Assembly (NCBI GenBank): GCA_013368375.1
Contig: JAACJP010000014.1
Location: 372,001 to 436,000, forward strand
From: Tricholomella constricta
Lineage: Eukaryota > Basidiomycota > Agaricomycetes > Agaricales > Lyophyllaceae
DNA: 64,000 nucleotides
Direction of reading: 5' to 3'
Positions 54,099 to 63,700 of this stretch are shown piece by piece; position 1 is the stretch's first letter; every line of letters starts with the position of its first letter. Position numbers and translations under genes: made by a program. The notes beneath the pieces are model-generated. The model saw nothing but the letters and a program-made list of their open reading frames with translations. It was not told where the DNA came from and made no database searches.

Positions 54099-54625
54099 GG
54101 AGGAGGAGTCACTGCCGACACCCAGTCGAGCAGGCGGGAGACGCTCGTCTGGCCCTAAAATCAAAGAGACAAGAGCACTAGATCATGGTTCGAGAAGCGA
54201 GGTAAACCAGGTGGCAGTAAGAGTGGAGGAGAGAAGTCCCTGCCGACACCAGGTCGAGCAGGCGGGAGACGCTCGTCTGGCCCGATCCTTGGTGGCAGAA
54301 GAAGAGAACAGCGAGCAAGGTAAACCAGGTGGCAATAAGAGTGGAGGAGGAGTCCCTGCCAATGCCAGGTCGAGCAGGCGGGAGACGCTCGTCTGGCCCG
54401 ATCCTGACAGAAGAGAAGAGCGAGCGAGGTAAACCAGGTGGCAGTAAGAGTGGTGGAGAGGAGTCCCTGCCAACGCCAGGTCGAGCAGGCGGGAGACGCT
54501 CGTCTGGCCCGATCCTTGGTGGCAAAAAGGAAAGGAGGCTTGGTCCATGAAGGCGATGTTGTTACAGGAAGAACCGTCACTGCCGACGCCAGGTCAAGCA
54601 GGAGGGAGATGCTTGTCTGCCCCAA
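54099..54625 (+). repeat. Degenerate minisatellite, five units of about 111-128 bp
   Basis: The core GAGCAGGCGGGAGACGCTCG recurs starting near 54128, 54256, 54372 and 54483, with a diverged fifth copy near 54596. Units also share CTGCCGACACCAGGTC-like and GAGGTAAACCAGGTGGCAGT-like words. Several reading frames stay open on both strands (for example repeated GRAGGRRSSGP), which I take as a result of repetition rather than a gene. Confidence 0.85.
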
Positions 54626-54885
54626 TGGTGGTGAAGAAGTCGGGGAAGTCAAGAATTGGCGCTTGATGTCTCCATGGGCATTGCCGAAAGGTGATTGTTC
54701 AGCCACTTGGCCTAAGCGTGCGAGTTGCTGACACCAACAAGCATTGCCGGTGCTTGCTCAGCCACTTGGCTCAAGCGCCGGAAAATATATTTCAAACTCA
54801 GCGCACAAGCGCAGAGTCGAAATCGTCTCCCCCTCCAACATTCGCCCCATCCGCAATGCTGTTGGACCGAACACCTGTCCACCAC

Positions 54886-55526
54886 GAGATATACCTTTGG
54901 TATTCTCGTTCAGCTCGACGTGACGTCGGCTGATTGCAAGCACTTGTTTAGATTACGTCTTTACACTTTCGTATACACTCGTTTCGTTTAACTTGAGCGC
55001 TCCAAAGTTCGAAATCACATCAACGGTAAGTTCATTAATTTCTCTAACTACGCACTGACACCTAAGCTTCATAGCCCGCGGTTCTTTCAGCCCACTTCGT
55101 ATACACTCGTTTCGTTTAACTTGAGCGCTCCTCCAAAGTTCAAAATCACATCAACGGTAAGTTCATTAATTTCTGTAACTACGCACTGACACCTAAGCTT
55201 CATAGCCCGCGGTTCTTTCAGCCCACTTCCAACTTTTGAGATATACCTTTGGTATTCTCTTTCGGCTCGACGTGACGTCGGCTGATTTCTCTCTGTGGTG
55301 CTCTTTAACCAACGCGGCGTTTCGTGATAGCCTGGGGACTCTTTATCCACCCACATCGCACCTTGAGCTCCAAAGTTCGAAATCACGATCAACAGTAAGT
55401 TTTCTTCATTTATGTAACTACTTACTGTCGACTGATCTTCATAGCCCGCAGTTCTTTCAGCCCACTTCCCACTTTTGAGATATACCTTTGGTATTCTCTT
55501 TCAGCTCGACGTGACGTCGGCTGATT
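54886..55526 (+). repeat. Triplicated leader cassette upstream of the 55566 gene
   Basis: A 50-bp block GAGATATACCTTTGGTATTC...CGTCGGCTGATT occurs at 54886-54935, 55238-55287 and 55477-55526. Interleaved are three copies of a 49-50 bp stretch that starts GTAAGTT and ends CATAG (55026-55074, 55157-55205, 55395-55444) and is followed each time by CCCGCGGTTC or CCCGCAGTTC. These look like three tandem copies of an untranslated exon plus intron. Confidence 0.75.
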
Positions 55527-55565
55527 TTTCTCTGTGGTCCTTTTCAACCAACGCGGCGATTCGTG

Positions 55566-57763
55566 ATGTCGAGCGAGGAACTCTACCCCCCAGGGTCGAA
55601 AGACCTGTTGGCATACCCTGGACAACTCCTGCGTCTGAAAGTTCAGTTCAACCCAGCTAGTAAGTTGTTTTCCCTCTATGTTTAATAATTGTTTTCACAG
55701 TTCGTCAGATATTCGGCCGACCGATGGCTTAGTCGCTGCCATCGTTGGGGAGGGGGACTATGTAGTGACTTCGCCGAATTCTAAGAGACTACGGGATCCG
55801 CCTCTGGGGGGAGATCGCCCGGTGTTCCTGCGCGAGGATCTATGCTATGGAGATGACAACCCACTTATGTGGCCGCAGCCTTACATCGCGGATCTCCCCT
55901 ACCTATCAGTCATTCGTTATCCACCCCGCGATCACAGTGACCCCGTGGTAATAATGTGGTGGCTCCCTGCAGAATCCGAGTTTGTGTGCGAGGACCGTCT
56001 ATTTTATCAGATCGGGCGCTTCTCTCATGATATGTTCAACCACCTTCGAAAACCCTGCCTTGGGCTGATGGAAAAAGCGCGGAGTGCCATCTACGACAAT
56101 TACGCCCCAGCTCAGGAGATCCCTCCCATCCTCAATTCCTTCCTTGATCGACTTGTCTCCTTACCGACGATGTTCAGTCGTGCACGACTCGCCGTACGCG
56201 AGGTTCAACGTCTGTACTCCGAGCTACAAGCTGCGCTCGACTGGCGGGACATCTATCAACCGCATATTAGTGGCCGGTTAGAGGTGGATGCAGCGACACC
56301 AGTCGCACCGGTAATGGGGGCATTCACTACCAACATCGGCATCTGCGAGGAATTATTTAGGGCAAAAATACCTGTATTCCTTGTTCACCACTGTGTGGAT
56401 GTCCTTACGCTGTGCATCAACGAAGTGGTCACTGCAAAGCGCGCTGAAAGTTTCATTCCGCTCGCTGCATCAAAGCCCTCCTACAAGGTCGTCTATTGTG
56501 GGTCTGCGACGCAACTGGCCAAATATACAGCAATCCGGCGCTTCACTAAATATTTCCACACAACCTGCAACCCGTTCAACGCCCACCGGATGAAGCGACC
56601 CGTGGTTCCACCTCCCGATGTGCCGATGACAGTTCGTAAGGCTCGGATGCAACGGTACAGCCCGTGTAAGTTTTTATCTCAATGATTTACTTATCTACAA
56701 CTGACAAGGACATCATAGACACCCAGCGCAAGAAAAACAAGGCCATCGTCGTAGCAAGTTCGAAGATCTGCCGGACGCCATCCTTCCTCCCACGATCCCG
56801 GCATGGCGTGATGCGCTCCACAGCATCAATCAGTCGCCCAGCAACTTCGTCGACAAAGATGTTCTGGGCTCCGATTTTGGATACGCATTCCCGGAACCCG
56901 CCTTGTTCATTGCCTACGAGAAACGAGACCGGCGTGCATCGACCCTCCGTGCCTGGCTTTGTTATCGCGCGGTTCTCATCCATCGCCTCAGTGTCAATGA
57001 TTCGAATGCGCGGCCGATGTCTGGGAAGGCTTGGAGAGATTTGCTTGGGCTCGACTGGCTGCAACATAGCTCGTCCGGCGCTGATAGGAAGAGAGGGGAT
57101 CGTCAGACGAAGAGCGCGACGCGCCTGGAACTATTGTCTGACTTTCTCCAGAACTGCTTGAGCGCCGAGGACACCTCAATCGGCGAAGTTGCCCATGGTA
57201 ATGAAACTTGGCAGGGCAAACCATTCGGGGATCTTCAGGACAAGGACTTCGAGGAGATCTTGTGGGAGCTGGCGGAGCTTAATTTTCGCCAGGAGCTCCA
57301 CGCGTTGCAAATTCTCATCCGTCATTAGGCCGCCGACTTCGATCTTGGGCAAGAACAACAACGTGTCGCCGATTGCTTTCCCGGAGGACAACTCCTCGTC
57401 GCGCCGCTGTCTGAAGCGAATAACGGCATCGCAAGCTACAATGAGGATGAACGCTGTCGCTACTTGTTGGAACTTCAGCGGCTCATGAGGACTTGGCCCG
57501 GGAAACAGCCAGGCATCCTCCACATCGACAGTTGGCGATGGAAGGCCGATGAAATTCAAAGTTTGGAGGAAGCCGTCGCGAAGTACTATACGCAGACCTT
57601 CTACAATCACTTCCGCCATGCGCCTATCGTCCCTCGTCGTCTCTCTCATGACGTGCCCGGTTTTGAGTCCCCGCCGCCCCTTCTTGAGCACTTGAATCCG
57701 GCGCCCAACATCTCTTACGACATGACACGGATCATACCATTTGACCAATTGTGGTCACTATAG
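55566..57763 (+). CDS. Large uncharacterised three-exon gene with an in-frame TAG
   Basis: Exons 55566-55659, 55709-56663 and 56719-57763 join in frame to 698 codons. Exon 1: MSSEELYPPGSKDLLAYPGQ. Exon 2: IRPTDGLVAAIVGEGDYVVT, WWLPAESEFVCEDRLFYQIG, DRLVSLPTMFSRARLAVREV, MGAFTTNIGICEELFRAKIP. Exon 3: KFEDLPDAILPPTIPAWRDA, FIAYEKRDRRASTLRAWLCY, then LNFRQELHALQILIRH, TAG (57326-57328, codon 553), and on in the same frame with DFDLGQEQQRVADCFPGG and YYTQTFYNHFRHAPIVPRRL to the stop at 57763. The protein style on both sides of the TAG is the same, so the stop is probably a recent nonsense change or is read through. No known domain; similar long proteins seem common in agarics. No signal peptide. 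Confidence 0.65.
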
Positions 57764-57846
57764 AACATTCAGACTCTTCACTATCCAAGCGCACAATTAT
57801 TACCATCAAAGCGCACGTATATTTTTGAATTTTTGACACTATCAAC

Positions 57847-57879
57847 TTCGTTATCTCACCTAGCTAAAGAGATAACGAA
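57847..57879. terminator. Perfect 11-bp hairpin downstream of the 55566 gene
   Basis: TTCGTTATCTC and GAGATAACGAA separated by 11 bases, 84 bp past the stop codon. It may affect transcript 3' ends or be incidental; no T-run-based termination is implied for a eukaryotic gene. Confidence 0.4.
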
Positions 57880-57920
57880 TCGTATATTTTTCTCCCTCGC
57901 ACAGTTGCCTTCATAAGTTC

Positions 57921-58058
57921 GGGTCAGATCTTCGATCGCCCACACGATCTGCTCTGGCAGCAATCGTGAGGTCCCGTAGACTATTGTTCTCGTCGATGAG
58001 TTAGGGTCAGATCTTCGATCGCCCACACGATTTGCTCTGGCAGCGATCGTGAGGTCCC
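57921..58058. repeat. 55-bp direct repeat, two copies
   Basis: 57921-57975 and 58004-58058 differ at two positions, period 83 bp. Each contains GGTCAGATCTTCGATCGCCC and ends CGTGAGGTCCC. Lies between the 55566 gene and the KDZ remnant. Confidence 0.8.
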
Positions 58059-58229
58059 TTGTTCTCGTTGTGGCCAGAAACGTCCCTTGTGTTATTGTAT
58101 TTTCTCCCCAATCGATGTCGAGGAGTCATTGCCGTACAATGCTGCCACCATTATTGTTCTGAAATATCCTTATTCCTCATACTAACGCGCATGCACCACT
58201 TCGTTATGTAGCTAGCTCCCTCCTGTTCA

Positions 58230-58919
58230 ATGTCCCGCACCCACAAGCGTCGAGGAGTCCTTGGCCGTTACGACAGCGAGTCCGATCAGGAGGATGACAT
58301 TGAATTGAACAGGGCAGTCTCAGCAGCCGGGAGCACGACAACGCGCACATTCTACGAAACCACGTCAAAGCGTCGACATGTATCAATACCGCCTCCCACA
58401 TGTTCCAAGCCTACTCCGTCCAACAACCCCACTTTACCCACCGCCGAACCCGAAGTCAAGCCAACCAGGAAACAAGTACGTGTATCTTCATTACTGAGGC
58501 AGAAGGTTTGCTGATGGAATGCAGGGCGCGTCAGTAATGATGGAAACTTTTTCGAAAAGCTTCGATATTCTACAAGACGCGATTTTATCGACCGAGTACC
58601 ATCCTCGTATCGGACAGGACTGTCCCTGCGGCGCGGCTGCTAGTGCTTTTTGATGCACAGAATGCTCTCAGTGCGATCTCCTATGTCAGGAGTGCATCAT
58701 CGTAGCACATCAAAGTCAACCGTTCCATTTCCTCCAGCGATGGACAGGCAGTTTCTTCCAGCGCGTATCACTTTCTGAATTGGGCTTCATCATCATGTTA
58801 GGACACTTTGGCAAGCCGTGCCCCAACGCACTTCCCACCTCAATCGGTCGCCCCACAGTCATTTCATCGCATGCATATAAAATATTGCCACCGTGATGCT
58901 TTGTCTGACGCAGAGCAAC
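58230..58919 (+). pseudogene. KDZ-type transposase, N-terminal remnant (CxC domain)
   Basis: Exon 1 58230-58475 starts MSRTHKRRGVLGRYDSESDQ, a basic and acidic N-terminus typical of fungal KDZ proteins. A 49-bp GT-AG intron leads to exon 2 with a cysteine-rich domain: CPCG, CTECSQCDLLCQEC, VAHQSQPFHFLQRWTGSFFQ, VSLSELGFIIMLGH, then in another frame FHRMHIKYCHRDALSDAEQL. Lesions: a TGA before CTEC (58650-58652) and a frameshift near 58830. The rest of the transposase is displaced by gypsy-C, which enters directly after AGCAAC. KDZ elements are cut-and-paste DNA transposons abundant in agarics. Confidence 0.75.
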
Positions 58920-59393
58920 TGTTAGGGGAACACCCGTTCACGACCTCCGACGCTCACCAACTGTTCCCCGACACGTGCGCTCACTCCTGACCGATCGCGA
59001 TCCCGACCCCGACGCTCTGACCCAAGCGTCGGTGTACATATTTACCTTACTCACTTCCTGTCATTCCCCTCGTTTCCCTGTTCATATTCCCGATCACCTG
59101 ACATCCCGACGACGGTTACCATCAGACAGCATCCGGAACCCGCTCATCATTATCACCTGTCATGGTTATCACATGTCGTTATTATCACATGTACAGTACA
59201 CTATGGAGAGCCTGCCCTCATGTATCACACTTGTATATAGTCGGCCCCCTGGCATCTGGGAATCCTTTACACTATTCTCTTTGGATTCCCCTTTGCCAGG
59301 TAAGCCTTATTTACCTCGTTACAGTACATCAATATAACTTTGGATTCCCCTTTGCCAGTACGACTAAGCTCTGCTCTAAAGGTCGCCCTAACA
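58920..59393 (+). repeat. 5' LTR of gypsy-C
   Basis: 474 bp, TGTTAGGGG...CGCCCTAACA. TATATAG at 59234-59240, inferred transcript start near 59266-59270, and duplicated TTGGATTCCCCTTTGCCAG blocks at 59281-59299 and 59340-59358 flanking a GT-AG stretch (59300-59358). Confidence 0.9.
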
Positions 59394-59395
59394 GC

Positions 59396-59405
59396 AGAAT
59401 AGTGT
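59396..59405 (+). other. Self-primer binding site of gypsy-C
   Basis: AGAATAGTGT, two bases after the LTR end, exactly complementary to ACACTATTCT at 59269-59278 in the LTR, about 30 nt downstream of TATATAG. Confidence 0.72.
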
Positions 59406-59519
59406 CTCTTAGAAACCCGACGAAGCCGACTGACCAGCTTCCGCGCCGAAACACGTGTCTGCTACACGCGACCGTCCAACGCGCGCTCGCTCTGATCGCC
59501 CGCCCAGTCCCGTTTCAAG

Positions 59520-60764
59520 ATGTCCGAATTTGGTGACATGCCGCTCGAACGACCGTTCTCTCCCTTCCTCACGACGGAGGAGCGGTTGGCGAATATGGAA
59601 GCCACGATTTCGGCTCTCTCCGCCTCCAACACATCCAACTCGGCCTCTATGGACCGCCTCTCCGCTCTTTTCGAAAAACTCATGTCGGGGACACCCCCCA
59701 ATCCCACCCCCGCTGCTCCCGAAGCAGACACGACCCCTCCGCCGCCTGAGACGATCCCTCCGTCGCCTGCGACGACCCCTCTGCTGCCAGGCGCTCCGCA
59801 ATCAGGATTGCACCACCTCCGACCGTCGCCCCCTCCCATTTACGATGGCGCCCGGTCAGGTGGTCGCGCGTTCTGGAACGCCTGCAACCTCTACTTCTCC
59901 TTGTGCGGGGGAAGTTTCGCCGACGACCACGCCCAAATCGTATGGGTGCTGTCGTACATGCAGCACGGACGAGCCGCCGACTTCGTCAGTCGGGTGTTCC
60001 AGTTCGGAACCGCCAAGGACGTCTTTCCTGCCTGGAAGGACTTCGAAGACACCTTCCGCGGCGAGTTCTTCCTCTTCGACGAAGTCGCTGACGCCGCGCT
60101 CATCTTGGAGTCGACGGCGTACTTCCAGAACGGTCGGTCGATCGACGAGTACATCGACTCGTTCCGATCCCTGTGGGTCAAGGCAGGCTACCCCGATGGG
60201 CGCCACCTGGTCCTCAAATTCCGTCGGGGCATGGACCCAAAGCTTTCGAGGCGACTTGGAAGCATCACCACGGGTCGCCCGCACGACGAGAAGATTGAGG
60301 AGTGGCTGAGGATCGCCCGTTCTCAAGATTTCATCATGAGGTCGGAGGACGACTTCCACCGTCGGATGGTCCCGACAAAGGCGCCGGACGGCCGCCCAAC
60401 CACCGCCGTAGCCGCACGATGGGTGTTTGCTACTGCCCCCACTCCCATTCCCACTCCCGCTTCTGCCCCTCCCGCCCCTCGCGCTCCCATCGCACCAGCC
60501 CCTAGGCCGCTCCCCCAGGGCGTCCCGATGGATGTCGACCGGATGCGCGACCGGGTCGCACCTGCCGACGACCACTGCTTCCGGTGCAAGAAGAAGGGTC
60601 ACTACTCGCGTGACTGTCCCTTGCGCTGGGACGTGCGCCACATGCTCGATGACGAGCTGGAGGCGCTCATCATGGAGCGTCTAGCCCGCAAAGACGCAGT
60701 TCCCGCCAACCAGACTCCATCGTCGGCCGACGCGGGCACCTCCGACGCTGAGGAGGGTTTTTAA
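59520..60764 (+). CDS. Gag of gypsy-C
   Basis: 414 codons. N-terminal helical segment (TEERLANMEATISALSASNT), Pro-rich linker, capsid block (SGGRAFWNACNLYFSL, ADFVSRVFQFGTAKDVF, AYFQNGRSIDEYIDSFRSLW), a second Pro/Ala linker and zinc knuckle CFRCKKKGHYSRDCP. Ends GAG GGT TTT TAA, which carries a -1 slippery heptamer. Collinear with gypsy-B gag; intact. Confidence 0.92.
   Translation: MSEFGDMPLERPFSPFLTTEERLANMEATISALSASNTSNSASMDRLSALFEKLMSGTPPNPTPAAPEADTTPPPPETIPPSPATTPLLPGAPQSGLHHLRPSPPPIYDGARSGGRAFWNACNLYFSLCGGSFADDHAQIVWVLSYMQHGRAADFVSRVFQFGTAKDVFPAWKDFEDTFRGEFFLFDEVADAALILESTAYFQNGRSIDEYIDSFRSLWVKAGYPDGRHLVLKFRRGMDPKLSRRLGSITTGRPHDEKIEEWLRIARSQDFIMRSEDDFHRRMVPTKAPDGRPTTAVAARWVFATAPTPIPTPASAPPAPRAPIAPAPRPLPQGVPMDVDRMRDRVAPADDHCFRCKKKGHYSRDCPLRWDVRHMLDDELEALIMERLARKDAVPANQTPSSADAGTSDAEEGF
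60755..60761 (+). promoter_or_regulatory. Candidate -1 ribosomal frameshift site between gag and pol
   Basis: G GGT TTT in the gag frame fits X-XXY-YYZ. Slippage would yield GGG TTT TTA ATC and continue without stop into pol. It lies immediately before the gag stop at 60762. Confidence 0.55.
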
Positions 60765-63700
60765 TCGCACAACGGGTGGAACGTACGCCCCCGTTGTCTA
60801 GTCGTAATCGGTTCGCTCCACTGTCCGTAGAATATGCCAATACACCTATTATTGCTGCTATTCCTACGAGAGAACCGACTGACAAAGACGTACAAAACCC
60901 CTCTGACCCGACGAAGCCGATCGCTCCGTCGCGTCGTGGCCTACCCCGCTGGGAAAAGCGACTTCCTAGTCGCTTCATCGCCGCTGCCTCCCCCTGCCCC
61001 AGATCCCTGTGGCTCAACGTTGAACTGGAGACCACCGACACCCAGGAGTCGCACGCCGTCACTGCGCTAGTGGACAGCGGAGCGACCGGCAGCTTTCTCA
61101 ATATCGCTTTCGTCGAGAAACACAAACTCACGACCAAGGTGCTTAGTCGGCCATCCCCAGTTTACAACGTAGACGGCACCCTCAACGAAGGCGGTTCGGT
61201 CTCTTGCATCGTAGAAGCTGTCTTGCGATACAATGGTCATACCGAACGAGCCGTCTTCGGGGTCACCCAGTTAGGCAAGCACGACATGATCCTCGGGTTC
61301 AACTGGCTTAAAAACCACAACCCTGAGATCGACTGGGAGACCAAAGAGGTGAAGATGAGTCGCTGTCCGATGCAGTGCGACACCTGCAAGGGTGAGGTCA
61401 AAGCCGATCGGCGCGCACGTACCAAAGTGCGCGCAGCAATCCGTGCCTGTCGAGCCGATGGCATCCCGACGATTGAGCCTGACCTGCGGGCCCCGACCAA
61501 TCCGTACGTGGAGGACGACTCTGATGACGACGAGTTCCTCCCCTACACTCCGATCCTGGAGGAACCCGACCCAGAGTCCGACGACTTCCTGACGGAGACC
61601 TTCCTGAATGGCGATCGCATCTTCGCGACCGCGATCCATCCGACCCCGACCGCCGAACATATTCGGGCCAGCCAAACGACATCGCAGCGACTTGCGGAAG
61701 CGCACGCTGCTAACTCCGTGCCCAAAACGTTCCGCGACGCCGTACCCACCCACCTCCACGACTTTGAAGATGTCTTCTCCAAAGTTGCGTTCGATGAGCT
61801 CCCAGAGCGCAAGCAATGGGACCATGCGATCGAACTGGAGCCGGGCGCGTCACCAACCGGCACGAAGGTCTACCCGCTGTCACCGGCGGAACAGGTTGAA
61901 CTCGACGCGTTCCTCAAAGAGAATCTCGAGACGGGTCGTATCCGACCGTCCAAGTCGCCCATGGCATCACCGGTCTTCTTCATCAAGAAGAAGGACGGGT
62001 CGCTCCGCCTGGTACAGGACTATCGGACGCTCAATGCGCTCACGGTGAAGAACCGATACCCGCTGCCCCTCATTAGCGAACTGGTGAATAACCTTCGCGG
62101 CGCGCGGTACTTCACCAAGCTGGACGTCCGATGGGGGTACAACAATGTTCGGATCAAGGAAGGCGACGAGTGGAAGGCAGCGTTTCGGACGAACCGCGGT
62201 CTCTTCGAGCCGCTCGTCATGTTCTTCGGCCTCACGAACAGCCCCGCCACATTTCAGACCATGATGAATGATATTTTCCGCGATCTGATCGCCGAAGGTG
62301 TTGTTTGCGTGTACCTCGACGACATCTTGATTTATACCAAGACTCTAGAGGAACACCGTCGGGTCGCGCGATTAGTACTGGACCGACTCCGCGAACATCA
62401 GTTGTTCTTAAAGCCCGAGAAATGCGAATTCGAACAGACCAAGATCGAGTATCTGGGGCTGATCATTTCGCAAGGGCAAGCGGAGATGGACCCTGTTAAG
62501 GTCGCTGGAGTGTTGGAATGGCCAGCGCCGAAGAACAAGAAGGAAGTGCAAGCATTCCTAGGCTTCACTAACTTCTACCGACGGTTCATCCAGGACTTCT
62601 CGCATCACGCCCGACCCCTGTTCGATCTGACGGGCAAGGACGTCGCCTGGCAATGGGGAGAGTCGGAGCAGTCGGCCTTTGGCCTTCTGAAGTCGGCGAT
62701 CACATCGGGGCCCGTTCTCATGTTCCCTGACGACGACCGACCGTACCGCATCGAAGCCGATTCATCTGACTTCGCAACGGGCGCGGTCCTGTCGCAAGAG
62801 TCGCCGTCCGACGGTAAATGGCACCCCGTCGCATTCTACTCAAAGAGCTTGAACGCCGTCGAGCGGAACTACGAGATCCATGACAAGGAGATGCTAGCGA
62901 TCATCCGGTCTCTGGAGGAGTGGCGACACTTCGTAGAAGGCGCAAAGCACAAGGTGGAGATCTGGACCGACCACAAGAACCTTGAGTACTTCCTCACTGC
63001 GAAGAAACTCAATCGGCGTCAAGCCCGATGGTCGCTCTACCTCGCTAACTTCGACTTTGCCCTCCACCACCGTCCTGGCCGTAGCATGGGCAAGCCCGAC
63101 GCGTTATCGCGCCGCTCCGACCATGGCGACGGAAGTGCTGACAACGCCGACATCGTACTGCTCAAACCCGAGTTCTTCGCGGTTCGTGCGACTGAAGGTC
63201 TTGTATTGGTCGGAGAAGAGGATGACGTGCTGAAGGCAATTCGCAAGGGCAACCGCGATGGCACACAGGAGGATGCGGTCGCGAAAGCGGCGCAACTGGT
63301 CAGGGCATCTAAGATCGCCGGTCGCTCCCTTCGCTTTGGCGAGTGGGGAGAGGAAGGCGGTCTGCTCACGTTCCGTGGACAGATCTATGTCCCGAACGTT
63401 CCTGACCTCCGCCGACGCATCGTGGAGCACCACCACGACTCCAAGGTCGCCGGTCACCCAGGTCGCTGGAAGACGTTAGAGCTGGTGTCGCGCAACTACT
63501 GGTGGCCCCAGATGTCGCGCTTCATCGGTTCCTACACCAGCACCTGTGACATGTGCTTGCGCACGAAACCCCGCCGCCAACTCCCCGTCGGACAGCTGCA
63601 GCCGCTCCCCATTCCCGAAGGTCGATGGAATGTCGTGTCGGTCGACTTCATCACCGAACTCCCCGAGTCCAATGGCCACGACGCGATCATGAACGTCGTG

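Noticed and set aside
54108..54625. Possible CRISPR-like array
   Set aside because: Units of 111-128 bp without spacer/repeat alternation in a eukaryotic context; it is a minisatellite.
54161..54706. 181-codon minus-strand ORF with repeated RRASPACSTW motifs
   Set aside because: Translation of the minisatellite; competing frames on both strands are equally open.
57836..58060. tRNA or other small RNA gene suggested by hairpins
   Set aside because: No A/B box or cloverleaf could be laid on the sequence; the region is a hairpin plus a 55-bp direct repeat.
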